From VXOI01 sp965261945 (GTDB lineage: Bacteria > Chloroflexota > Dehalococcoidia > Lucifugimonadales > UBA3495): a stretch of 64,000 nt of DNA. How positions within the stretch are numbered: the first letter of the stretch is position 1; the number at the start of each line of letters is the position of its first letter. The DNA lies in contig CBDHEF010000002.1 in the NCBI GenBank assembly GCA_965261945.1, positions 992,001 to 1,056,000 on the forward strand. Reading direction: 5' to 3'. The position numbers and the translations under genes were made by a program. The notes beneath the pieces were generated by a model. It was not told the origin of the DNA. It did no database searches and saw only the letters and a list, made by a program, of their open reading frames with translations. This document shows positions 1-8,273 of this stretch, piece by piece.

Positions 1-2
1 GC

Positions 3-2240
3 ACCCGCTGGCGTTGGAACGCGACCCGCGCCCTGGCCATCCTGCGGCATAGCGGCGGGAAAAAGGTCCCTCCGCCCCTGCAACGGATGCGCTCCGACGA
101 CCTGCTGGCCGCAGTGTTTCCGGCGCAGGTGGCCTGCCAGGACAACGCGCCGCCCGGCGACATAGAATTACCCGACCATCCGCTGGTGTTCGAGACCATG
201 CGCGACTGCCTGACTGAAGCCTCCGACATGGAAGGCTGCCGTGCACTGCTGGCCGGCATTGAATCGGGCGCGATCGAGGTATTCGGGCGCGACACAGTGC
301 AGCCGTCGGTCTTCTCGCACCAGATACTTAACGCCATGCCCTACGCCTTCCTGGACGACGCTCCGTTGGAAGAGCGCCGCGCGCGGGCCGTGCCACTGCG
401 CCGCGCCCTGCCGGAGGACTCCCGCGACCTGACCTGCCTCGACCCCTACGCCATCCGGCAGGAATCGGAAAACGCCTGGCCTCGTATTCGCGACGTGGAC
501 GAACTGCACGACGCTCTCTTGACCCTCGGTGTACTGCCAGAAGGCCCCGCCGGACTAACCCGTCCTGCTATGGCCGAATTGCCGCTGCTGCCGTGGCTGG
601 AGCAGTTGGCCGGAAACGGGCGAGCGTATCGCGTAACCTCGGAACCTTCGACAAACTCAGGGGAACCTTCGACAAACTCAGGGCTTGAGCTGGCTGGCTG
701 GGTCGCGGCAGAACGGCTGGACGTTGTGCGTCGTGCCTACGATGGCATCTCATCGAACCCGGAGCCGAGGGCATCATTGTCCATGTTCGCCAACGGGCGG
801 TTCGAAGGCAGCAGGGAAGACGCAATACTGGCCCTGGTTCGCGGCTGGGTGGACTGCATAGGTCCCTTTACCGCCAGCGAGATCTCATCCGCATTGGCCC
901 TGCCGGAAGGCGATGTGCTGTATGCCTTGGGGCAACTGGAGCATGAGGGCGTGATTCTGCGGGGCAGATACCGGCAATCCGTCGAGGGCGAGGAATTCTG
1001 CGATCGCCGAATTCTAGCTCGCATCCACCGCTCCACCATCGACTCACTGCGCAGCCAGGTGGAGCCGGTTTCGGCTGCGACCTTCATTCGCTTCCTCCTG
1101 GACTGGCAGCACGTTTCGCCGGAGGCAAGGCTTCACGGCGAGGGCGGCCTGCTGTCCGTGATCGAGAAATTGCAGGGGTTCGAGTCCTCCGCCGGTGTTA
1201 TGGAAGGGGAAATGCTCGGTTCCCGTGTTGCTGAGTACAGCGGCATTCTGTTGGACCAACTCTGCCTCAGCGGTGAGGTGGTATGGGGCCGGTTTTCCGC
1301 TCGCCACAACGCGGCCGGCGGCAGCCCCTCCTCCGGCGGGAAGGCCGCATTCTCGCGGTTCACTCCGGTAGCCCTGGCCCTGCGCGAGTCGCTGGACTGG
1401 CTGCTGCCCGCTGAGGAAGTTGCCGACAACGGGTTGGCGGGCGCAGCCCAAGAGGCGCTGGAATATATGCGGCAGCGGGGCGCGTCATTCCAGTCCGACA
1501 TCGCATCGGCAACCAAGCGGCTGCCCTCGGATGTGGAGGAAGCGCTGTGGACGTTAGCCGCGGCAGGTCTCGCCACAGGTGACGGGCTGGAGGCGCTGCG
1601 CCAGAGGCTGCGGGGAACCAAGCGCCCGCGCCGCCCCTCCACTCCCGGACGCGGCATCCTGCAACGCCGCCGGGGTTTCAGCCGGTGGTGGCTGCTGGAG
1701 GCCCCCGATCCGGTGGAAGACCGCACCGAGGCCGTGGCAAGGCAACTGCTGTTCCGCTATGGCATTCTCTTCCCCGAACTGCTGGCCCGCGATTCGCTGG
1801 CCCTTCGCTGGCGGGACCTGGCCCGAGTTTTGCGCCGGCTCGAAGCGCGAGGCGAGATTCGGGGCGGGCGGTTTGTGTCCGGCTTCATCGGCGAGCAGTT
1901 CGCTCTCCCCGAAGCAGCGGACACGCTTCGCCGCCGCCATAACGAATGGGGCAAGCGGGAGGCAAACGACCGGCTGATCGTGGTATCGGCCTGCGACCCG
2001 TTGAATTTGGCCGGCATCCTCACTCCCGGCCCCCGGGTGCCGTCGGTTCCGGGCAACCGCCTCGCCTACCGCAACGGCGTTCCCGTTGCAGCAATTGACG
2101 GCGGTGAGTTCGTAACGCTGTTGAGCACGACGAAAGAGCAAGCGCCCGCAAGCGTTCTGGAGCAGGCGAAAGTCCTGCTGTCGCTCCCCGTTTCCCACGC
2201 AAACTTTCGGTTGGAGCAGGAAGCGCTGGTTTCGGCATAG
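3..2240 (+). CDS. lhr: Lhr-type ATP-dependent helicase, C-terminal part (5' end outside window)
   Basis: Large superfamily 2 DNA helicase of the Lhr family, a DNA repair enzyme. The frame is open from the first complete codon, so the window holds only the last ~745 residues; the RecA-like motor motifs lie upstream. Recognisable Lhr signatures are the segment RWRWNATRALAILR at the very start, PPPLQRMRSDDLLAAVFP (residues ~23-40) and FSHQILNAMPYAFLDDAPLEERR (~107-129), which belong to the region after the helicase core. The rest matches the long Lhr C-terminal domain of winged helices and a beta-rich module; that domain has been linked to uracil-DNA processing in E. coli Lhr (family knowledge). 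Odd feature: the peptide EPSTNSG occurs twice in tandem (around base 641), encoded by a 21-bp repeat of the interspersed CCTTCGACAAACTCAGG family. It looks like a repeat insertion tolerated in a linker. Confidence 0.88.
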   Translation, partial: TRWRWNATRALAILRHSGGKKVPPPLQRMRSDDLLAAVFPAQVACQDNAPPGDIELPDHPLVFETMRDCLTEASDMEGCRALLAGIESGAIEVFGRDTVQPSVFSHQILNAMPYAFLDDAPLEERRARAVPLRRALPEDSRDLTCLDPYAIRQESENAWPRIRDVDELHDALLTLGVLPEGPAGLTRPAMAELPLLPWLEQLAGNGRAYRVTSEPSTNSGEPSTNSGLELAGWVAAERLDVVRRAYDGISSNPEPRASLSMFANGRFEGSREDAILALVRGWVDCIGPFTASEISSALALPEGDVLYALGQLEHEGVILRGRYRQSVEGEEFCDRRILARIHRSTIDSLRSQVEPVSAATFIRFLLDWQHVSPEARLHGEGGLLSVIEKLQGFESSAGVMEGEMLGSRVAEYSGILLDQLCLSGEVVWGRFSARHNAAGGSPSSGGKAAFSRFTPVALALRESLDWLLPAEEVADNGLAGAAQEALEYMRQRGASFQSDIASATKRLPSDVEEALWTLAAAGLATGDGLEALRQRLRGTKRPRRPSTPGRGILQRRRGFSRWWLLEAPDPVEDRTEAVARQLLFRYGILFPELLARDSLALRWRDLARVLRRLEARGEIRGGRFVSGFIGEQFALPEAADTLRRRHNEWGKREANDRLIVVSACDPLNLAGILTPGPRVPSVPGNRLAYRNGVPVAAIDGGEFVTLLSTTKEQAPASVLEQAKVLLSLPVSHANFRLEQEALVSA
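641..682 (+). repeat. Tandem 21-bp copies of the CCTTCGACAAACTCAGG interspersed repeat, inside lhr
   Basis: Two perfect head-to-tail copies (641-661, 662-682), each with the core CCTTCGACAAACTCAGG. The unit length is a multiple of three, so it adds EPSTNSG twice and keeps the helicase frame. Related copies occur at about 2390, 3224, 32347 and 50068. Confidence 0.85.
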
Positions 2241-2388
2241 GGACCTTGGCCTTTTCTCAGGCAATCGGGACCGGGCGCCAGGGAGGTCGCCGTAATTGAA
2301 AAATTTCGGTCTCTATGCTAACTTGAAATGCCGAAATCCGGCGTAATCGCCCTTAGGCAAGCAATGAATGAACGGCAATTAAAGGCCC

Positions 2389-2412
2389 TCCCTTCGGCAG
2401 GCTCAGGACAGG
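2389..2412 (+). repeat. Interspersed repeat copy (CCTTCGGCAGGCTCAGGAC) just upstream of a start codon
   Basis: Same family as the copies inside lhr and galU. It ends a few bases before the GTG start of the DUF255 gene, so it lies where a ribosome-binding site would be expected; no good Shine-Dalgarno sequence is visible there. Confidence 0.7.
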
Positions 2413-2416
2413 CGTA

Positions 2417-4213
2417 GTGACCAGCATTCGTTTTTCTCCCAACCCCAATCAAGCGCACTGCATCGAATGGTTGCCGTGGGCGCGTTCTACCTTTGACCGG
2501 GCGCAGGCCGAAGACAAGCCGGTGCTGTTGTCTGTCTCCGCCGCGTGGTGCTATTGGTGCCATGTGATGGACGAGACCACCTACTCCGACCCTGACGTTC
2601 AGTCGTTACTGGCCCGGGGCTTCATCGCGGTGCGGGTGGACAACGACCACCGGCCCGACATCAACGCCCGCTACAACGTGGGCGGATGGCCCACCACCGC
2701 CTTCCTGACACCCCACGGCGGGCTGATTGGCGGCGCGACCTACCTGCCTCCCGACCAGTTCATGGCCATGCTGATGGAACTGGAAGGCGCCTACCGGGAC
2801 GAAAAACCACAGCTATACGAGCAATCCCGCGACCTGCTGCGCCGACGCCGGGACCATGCTCGACGGGTCACCGCCGGAGCAGAGGTCGAAAGCTCCCTCA
2901 CCGACCGGGTCTCGCGGATTGTGGCCGGCGCCTACGATGCTATCAACGGCGGATTCGGCAACGAACCAAAATTCACCAACCCTGCGATCCTGCGCACTGT
3001 CCTTCACCTGTACCGCACCACCGGCGAAGAGTTTTACGCCGCGATGATTCGAAAGTCGCTGGACAACATGGTTGATTCCCCGATGTTTGACGGCGTTGAC
3101 GGCGGCTTCTTCCGGTACAGCGCCACCGCCGACTGGTACGGGCCGCAACGGGAGAAGATGCTGGAGGACAACGCACAGCTCGCCCGCATCTATCTGGACG
3201 CATCCATCATCCTGAAACCCGCCCATCCTGAGCTTGCGGAAGGATACCGGTCCGCGGCCGGAAGAACCTTCGATTATCTGCTCAACCACCTCTACGACAC
3301 GGAAAGCGGAGGGTTCCACGGCAGTCAGGGCGCGCATTCCGATTATTTCGCCTTGAATCCCGAGAGCAGGGCTGCGTCCGTTCCGCCGCCCTGCGACCCT
3401 TTTTGCTACTCCGGCCCAACCGCGATGACGGCGGCCACATTGCTGGATGCCTCCTGGAAACTGGGCCGCCCGGAACTGGGCCGCATTGGCTTGGATGTAG
3501 TGCAGCGCATCGACCGCATGGCCGAAAGCGGACGTTTCAGTCACGTGTATTCAGAAAGCGGAGATGGAGACCCGCCTGCCCTGCTGTCCGACTGGTCCGG
3601 GCTGCTAACCGGGCTGATGCAGGCCCACGCCAGCACCGCCGAACCACGCTACCTTGACAGGGCGGTCCAGGTCGCTGCCGTTATGGTAGACCGATTTTTC
3701 GACGAGCAGGACGGCGGTTTCTTCGACATCGAGGCCGACGACGAGGCGGTGGGCCACCTTCAGGTGCGCGAAAAGCAAATGACGGAGAATATGACGGCGG
3801 TGCAGGGACTGTTGCGGTTGTATCAATCCACCCGCAACGAGGACTACCGGCAGCTCTGTGAGGCCACGCTCGGCGCCTTCGCCGGAGTTTTCCGGGAGCA
3901 GGGCGAATTCGCCGCCGAATTCGGTCTGACCGTTGACCTGTTCAGCAACCCGATGGTGGAAGTGACGGTAGAAGGCAGCCCCGAAGACCCGACCTGCCGC
4001 GAACTCCTGTACGCCGCCCTTCGACTTAGCGACCCCAACCTCGAAATCAAGACCGTATCTGCGGGCGGGGCTGCACTGGCCCACCTTTGCCTGGACACCC
4101 TATGCCTGCCGCCCGTAAGCACCCCGGCAGCCCTGGCCGAAGCCGCCGCCGGTATAGACAATCAGCCGGCCAGCCCGTTCCAGGACATCCTGCGGATATT
4201 CCCCGGCGGTTAG
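2417..4213 (+). CDS. DUF255 thioredoxin-domain protein (YyaL/SPATA20-like)
   Basis: 598-residue protein of the YyaL/SPATA20 family: an N-terminal thioredoxin fold (DUF255) followed by an (alpha/alpha)6-barrel domain like those of carbohydrate-active enzymes. The family motif AAWCYWCHVMDETTY is at residues ~42-56, with the two cysteines in a CxxC-like arrangement, and GGWPTTAFLTPHG at ~90. The cellular role of the family is not settled. The GTG start is chosen because it begins the conserved N-terminus; the ribosome-binding region is occupied by a repeat. Odd feature: KPAHPELAEGYRS at ~268-280 is encoded by another copy of the interspersed repeat (bases 3222-3245), inserted in frame. It is separated from aspS by only 43 bp and may be co-transcribed with it. 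Confidence 0.85.
   Translation: MTSIRFSPNPNQAHCIEWLPWARSTFDRAQAEDKPVLLSVSAAWCYWCHVMDETTYSDPDVQSLLARGFIAVRVDNDHRPDINARYNVGGWPTTAFLTPHGGLIGGATYLPPDQFMAMLMELEGAYRDEKPQLYEQSRDLLRRRRDHARRVTAGAEVESSLTDRVSRIVAGAYDAINGGFGNEPKFTNPAILRTVLHLYRTTGEEFYAAMIRKSLDNMVDSPMFDGVDGGFFRYSATADWYGPQREKMLEDNAQLARIYLDASIILKPAHPELAEGYRSAAGRTFDYLLNHLYDTESGGFHGSQGAHSDYFALNPESRAASVPPPCDPFCYSGPTAMTAATLLDASWKLGRPELGRIGLDVVQRIDRMAESGRFSHVYSESGDGDPPALLSDWSGLLTGLMQAHASTAEPRYLDRAVQVAAVMVDRFFDEQDGGFFDIEADDEAVGHLQVREKQMTENMTAVQGLLRLYQSTRNEDYRQLCEATLGAFAGVFREQGEFAAEFGLTVDLFSNPMVEVTVEGSPEDPTCRELLYAALRLSDPNLEIKTVSAGGAALAHLCLDTLCLPPVSTPAALAEAAAGIDNQPASPFQDILRIFPGG
3222..3245 (-). repeat. Interspersed repeat copy inside the DUF255 gene
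   Basis: Plus-strand text CATCCTGAGCTTGCGGAAGG is the reverse orientation of the CCTTCGACAAACTCAGG family. It encodes HPELAEG in frame and does not disturb the gene. Confidence 0.7.
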
Positions 4214-4256
4214 TCCGCCTCATTTCTCTTCTAGAAACAAGTTTGGGAGGCTCCGA

Positions 4257-6062
4257 GTGCCCGTCTCCGTACACATGAAGGGCGCCAACTGCGGCGACCT
4301 GCGTCTCAGCGACGCGGATGCCGAGGTCACTTTGGCTGGCTGGGTAGCCCGACGACGTGACCACGGCGGAATTATTTTTCTGGACCTGCGCGACCGCTCA
4401 GGCATCGTTCAGGTAGTATTCAATCCCGAACTTTCTCCTGAATCCGCGCACATCGCGGAAGAGATGCGTCAGGAGTGGGTGGTGCAGGTCAAGGGCCTTG
4501 TCCGGCAACGGCCCGCAGGCAGCGAAAACCCCGCCATGGAGACCGGCGGCATCGAGGTCATGGCATCGGCGGTTACGGTGCTTAACCGCTCGCTCACGCC
4601 GCCCTTCTATATCTCGGACGACGCCGGAGCCGACGAGAGCCTGCGGCTGCGCTACCGCTACCTGGACCTGCGCCGCCCAGCAATGCAACGGAACCTCGTC
4701 CTGCGCCACCGGGTGGTCAAGTACATCCGCGACTTCCTTGACGCCCAAGGCTTCCTCGAAATCGAAACGCCCATCCTCATCAGAAGCACGCCGGAAGGCG
4801 CACGGGACTTTCTGGTTCCCAGCCGTCTCCAGCCGGGCAGTTTCTACGCCCTGCCCCAGTCGCCCCAGCAGTTGAAGCAGTTGCTCATGGTCTCCGGGGT
4901 CGAGCGATATTTCCAGATAGCTCGCTGCTTCCGCGATGAGGATATGCGGGCCGACCGCCAGCCGGAGTTCACGCAGCTTGACCTCGAGATGAGCTTCGTA
5001 GACCAGGAGGATGTGCTTGCTCTGACCGAAGAGCTCTACACCAGCATGATCGAAACCGTCGCCCCCCACAAGAAGCTGCGGAAGCCATTCCCCCGCCTGA
5101 CCCACGCCGAGGCGATGGCCCGTTACGCCTCCGACAAGCCCGACCTGCGCTTCGGCCTGGAAATGACCGACGTAACCGGCCTGGCGGCGGAGACCGAATT
5201 TCGCGTCTTTCACTCTGTCATTGAGTCCGGCGGGTGCATCAATGGTTTCGTGGCGCCGGGCCTCGCCGGATACACCACGTCGCAAGTGCGGGAACTGGAC
5301 GCCTTCGCCCGGGAAGCGGGCGCCGGGGGACTCGCCCATATCCGCTACCGGGGGTCCGCGCCGGTCGCCGAGCAGAGCGAAGAGGAAATACTGCAATCGG
5401 CGGGACTTCGTATGCCCCCCGAGTGGCACGGGCGGCTGGCTGCGAAGATGGGCGCTGGGCCGGGCGACGCGGTGTTGCTCCTGGCCGGGCCGCCTGCCCG
5501 CGTCAACGTCTGGCTGAACGCAATGCGCAATCATGTAGCCGGGCTGCTGGAACTGGCCGACTCAGAAGAGCTGGTCTTTGCCTTCGTCACCGATTTTCCG
5601 CTCTTCGAGTGGAACGAGGACGCCAATCGCTGGGACTCGTCGCATCACCCCTTCACCTCTCCCGCCGACGGGGAGGAGGAACTGCTGGACGGCGACGACC
5701 TGGGGGCCATCCGCTCAAAGGCTTACGACCTGGTCTGCAACGGGTCCGAGTTGGCCAGTGGCAGCATCCGAATCCACCGCCGCGAATTGCAGGAGAAAAT
5801 CTTCTCCATCCTGGGCTACAGCCGGGAGGACGTGGGCGAGCGCTTCCGCCAGATTCTCGAGGCCTTCGAGTACGGGGCGCCCCCCCATGGCGGCATCGCA
5901 CCCGGCATCGATCGGCTTTGCGCCATCCTGGCTGGCGCCAGCTCCATCCGGGACGTCATCGCCTTTCCCAAGACGCAGAGCGGCACTGACCTGCTGTTCA
6001 ACTCCCCGGCCACCGTTGCTCCATCCCAACTGCGGGAACTGTCAATCCGAATCGCGGATTAA
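4257..6062 (+). CDS. aspS: Aspartate--tRNA ligase (bacterial type)
   Basis: Class II aminoacyl-tRNA synthetase charging tRNA-Asp, possibly also tRNA-Asn because no separate AsnRS is visible here. The 601-residue length is normal for the bacterial AspRS family. Domains: OB-fold anticodon-binding domain (residues ~1-115, with LAGWVARRRDHGGIIFLDLRDRSG), catalytic core with motif 2 RCFRDEDMRADRQPEF (~222-237), the bacterial GAD insertion (~290-420), and motif 3 GGIAPGIDRLC (~544-554). The GTG start is supported by GGGAGG six bases upstream. The adenine methylase gene follows after about 20 bp. Confidence 0.97.
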   Translation: MPVSVHMKGANCGDLRLSDADAEVTLAGWVARRRDHGGIIFLDLRDRSGIVQVVFNPELSPESAHIAEEMRQEWVVQVKGLVRQRPAGSENPAMETGGIEVMASAVTVLNRSLTPPFYISDDAGADESLRLRYRYLDLRRPAMQRNLVLRHRVVKYIRDFLDAQGFLEIETPILIRSTPEGARDFLVPSRLQPGSFYALPQSPQQLKQLLMVSGVERYFQIARCFRDEDMRADRQPEFTQLDLEMSFVDQEDVLALTEELYTSMIETVAPHKKLRKPFPRLTHAEAMARYASDKPDLRFGLEMTDVTGLAAETEFRVFHSVIESGGCINGFVAPGLAGYTTSQVRELDAFAREAGAGGLAHIRYRGSAPVAEQSEEEILQSAGLRMPPEWHGRLAAKMGAGPGDAVLLLAGPPARVNVWLNAMRNHVAGLLELADSEELVFAFVTDFPLFEWNEDANRWDSSHHPFTSPADGEEELLDGDDLGAIRSKAYDLVCNGSELASGSIRIHRRELQEKIFSILGYSREDVGERFRQILEAFEYGAPPHGGIAPGIDRLCAILAGASSIRDVIAFPKTQSGTDLLFNSPATVAPSQLRELSIRIAD

Positions 6063-6084
6063 GGCTAATTCCGGTGCAAAGGTA

Positions 6085-7038
6085 ATGAGCGCAGGGGACA
6101 AAACCAATATGAATAGCGGAAATCCATCTGCCAGAAGCATGGGACCAAAGAACGCGCCTCCGCCGGTTTCGAGACTTGCCCGGAAAAAGAAACTAATCCT
6201 GTTTGGATGGTATGGTGGAAAGTTTTCGCACCTTGATTGGTTGCTGCCGTTACTTCCGGAGTGCCATCACTACTGCGAGCCGTTTGCAGGGTCGGCGGCC
6301 CTGCTGTTGAATCGACCCCCTTCTCCGGTCGAGACTTACAATGATATTGACGGGGAAGTATGTAATTTCTTCCGGGTGCTTCGCAATGAATCCGAAGAAT
6401 TGACCCGCCTTATCGGGCTGACGCCCTTTTCCCGCGAGGAGTTCGGCATAGCGTGTACGCTTGACCCGGACTTACCCCCGGTGGAACGGGCGCGTCGTTT
6501 CTACATCCGGGCACGGCAGGTGCGGACGGGCTTGGCGCAAACCGCCTCGCTGGGCCGGTGGGCCAACTGCAAAAACACCACTAGGGCGGGAATGAGCGGC
6601 GTCGTCAGCCGCTGGCTGGGTGGCGTAGATGCCCTGCCAGAAATCTCTGAACGCTTGTTGCGCGTTCAAATCGAAAACCGGCCGTCTATTGACGTAATCA
6701 AGCTATATGATTCACTCGAGACTCTGTTCTATTGCGATCCTCCCTATGTGCACGAAACCCGCGGTGATTCAAGCGCCTACAGGTTCGAGATGACGGACGA
6801 ACAGCACGAGGAACTTGCCGGTATTCTTAACTCCGTCCTAGGGATGGTGGCCTTCTCAAACTACGATTGCCCACTGCTTAACCGGCTCTACCCGGAAACC
6901 CGCTGGTTCAAGTATGTTTCCCTTCCAAAAACCAACCACTCGACAAAAGGCAAGCGGGTTGAAGTGCTCTGGACAAATTACGACCCGGAAAAAACGTCTT
7001 CCTTAAGCAAGATTCAAGACAAAATGAAGTTGAGCTAA
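6085..7038 (+). CDS. D12-class adenine-specific DNA methyltransferase
   Basis: S-adenosylmethionine-dependent N6-adenine DNA methyltransferase of the Dam/D12 class, about 317 residues. Visible motifs: the SAM-binding segment FGWYGGKFSHLDWLLPLLP (~39-57) with CEPFAGSAALLLNR, YNDIDGEVCNFFRVLR (~86-101), and the catalytic CDPPYVHETRG (~217). The frame stays open far upstream into aspS, but that part is only a shadow of aspS. The ATG at 6085 is the most upstream plausible start, just after AAAGG; the ATG at 6109 is an alternative. Its stop codon overlaps the ATG of the following SacI-like endonuclease gene (taATG), the arrangement expected for a type II restriction-modification operon. The methylase is intact while the nuclease is not. 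Confidence 0.85.
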   Translation: MSAGDKTNMNSGNPSARSMGPKNAPPPVSRLARKKKLILFGWYGGKFSHLDWLLPLLPECHHYCEPFAGSAALLLNRPPSPVETYNDIDGEVCNFFRVLRNESEELTRLIGLTPFSREEFGIACTLDPDLPPVERARRFYIRARQVRTGLAQTASLGRWANCKNTTRAGMSGVVSRWLGGVDALPEISERLLRVQIENRPSIDVIKLYDSLETLFYCDPPYVHETRGDSSAYRFEMTDEQHEELAGILNSVLGMVAFSNYDCPLLNRLYPETRWFKYVSLPKTNHSTKGKRVEVLWTNYDPEKTSSLSKIQDKMKLS

Positions 7039-7106
7039 TGGCGAAACCACCAGACCAAGTCCTCGAACAGTTATGCAACAAGGTCGAAAACGCCCAAGAT
7101 ATGCCA

Positions 7107-7120
7107 CTAGTATCTAGTAT
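7107..7120 (+). repeat. 7-bp tandem duplication causing a frameshift
   Basis: Two perfect adjacent copies of CTAGTAT. Removing one restores the reading frame of the SacI-like endonuclease, so this is the direct cause of its first frameshift. It could in principle revert by slippage. Confidence 0.9.
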
Positions 7121-8043
7121 CAGATGAATCAGTATTGCAGCGAATCGAATACGTGGCGCGTTGCCTCTCGAATCGAGCAGGCGTTCGACTTCTCATGGCA
7201 TGTACGCTGGCTAAAATTGATCGTCCTGAAGTTGACCCTCGGGAGCCTTATACGGAAATCGGAGGAGATTCGTCGTTTTCAGGGCGAACTTATGACGAGC
7301 GTTACATTACAGGGTTCATCAATAGCAAGAATCTACCTTGCAATTCCACAACTGCATTCCTTACGCCCGCTTTGCGGAACATTGCTGCTCCGCTGACGAC
7401 GGATGTCACTATCGTCGGTCGGCCGCCCCAAGTGTATCGGGACACTCTTCACATACTCGATGACCTCGCGAATGGCCGAGTGACGGCAGAGGATGTTCTT
7501 GCCGACACGATACGATTGCTCTGCGTGGTCCGGGATGAGAAAAGTCGGCGGATGGAGACTCTTCTCGCGGGGATTGAGGCCGGTAGGGATAGCTTGCCTT
7601 TATCATCGGAAGCCATCGTTTCCCTGATAGAACAGCACCTGGCTTGCCGAAACGCCAGCCGCCAGCCCGTCTTGGTCGTGGCCGCCGCCTACTAAGGCTG
7701 TCGAAAGCAAGACGGGTGAAATAGTCAGAGCTTTGCTCTCCCATAACGCAGCCGACGAACAAACGGGAGCGTTGGGAGATGTGGAAGTATGCCTGGAGAA
7801 TGAAGACAAAGTTGTAACCAGCTACGAAATGAAGCTGAAGCGAGTGGCCGCCGACGATATAGACCGGGCAGTTGCTAAGATTGCTTCGCATACCCCCCGC
7901 ATAGACAACTACGTTTTCATCACCACGGAGTCCATTGACCAACAAGTAAAAGGATACGCTCAATCCAGGTACGAAATGCTGGACGGGGTGGAAATTGTTG
8001 TACTGGACTGCATCGGATTTTTGCACCATTTCCTGCATTTCTT

Positions 8044-8073
8044 CCACCGCGCGAGAATCCACCGCGCGAGAAT
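8044..8073 (+). repeat. 15-bp in-frame tandem duplication in the endonuclease pseudogene
   Basis: Two perfect copies of CCACCGCGCGAGAAT, encoding HRARI twice. It keeps the frame and resembles the other small tandem duplications in this window. Confidence 0.85.
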
Positions 8074-8212
8074 CGAGTTTCTGAACGCCTATCAATCTCT
8101 GGTTCTGGCTGAAACGGATAGCGCGGTAAGCCAGCCACTCAAGGAAGCGTTTTTGACTCTTCGGCAGGCGACGGAATCCGATGAGTGAAATCGCTGGACT
8201 TTGGGATTCAAC

Positions 8213-8245
8213 AAGGGCCTGCGGTTGTGTCGCAGGCCCTTTGCA
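8213..8245. terminator. Rho-independent-type hairpin between convergent genes
   Basis: Perfect 11-bp stem AAGGGCCTGCG / CGCAGGCCCTT with a 7-base loop. It lies between the end of the endonuclease pseudogene and the end of the convergent FBP aldolase/phosphatase gene, so it can serve both. The T-tract is short. Confidence 0.75.
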
Positions 8246-8273
8246 TTCCGGCGCTATACGTGTTTGATGTGGT

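Larger units (their letters stand above)
7038..8188 (+). pseudogene. SacI-like type II restriction endonuclease, inactivated by two frameshifts
   Basis: Joining three frames gives a ~380-residue protein that I recognise as SacI restriction endonuclease family: MAKPPDQVLEQLCNKVENAQ, then RIEYVARCLSNRAGVRLLMA, RTYDERYITGFINSKNLPCN, SHNAADEQTGALGDVEV and VVTSYEMKLKRV. The last two hold a plausible PD-(D/E)xK centre (Asp of GDVEV, Glu/Lys of YEMKLK). Lesion 1: the 7-bp tandem duplication CTAGTAT (7107-7113, 7114-7120); deleting one copy restores an uninterrupted frame (MPLVSDESVLQRIEYV). Lesion 2: one extra T at 7693 after VVAAAY; removing it continues as KAVESKTGEIV. A third, in-frame 15-bp tandem duplication (8044-8073) doubles HRARI near the C-terminus. 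Family assignment is from memory of conserved sequence and was not searched. Confidence 0.75.

Noticed and set aside
4398..5534. 378-residue antisense frame within aspS
   Set aside because: No recognisable domain; typical high-GC shadow of a conserved gene.
5578..6084. A fusion of aspS-overlapping sequence to the adenine methylase
   Set aside because: The upstream part is only an alternative frame of the conserved aspS 3' end; methylase homology begins after 6085.
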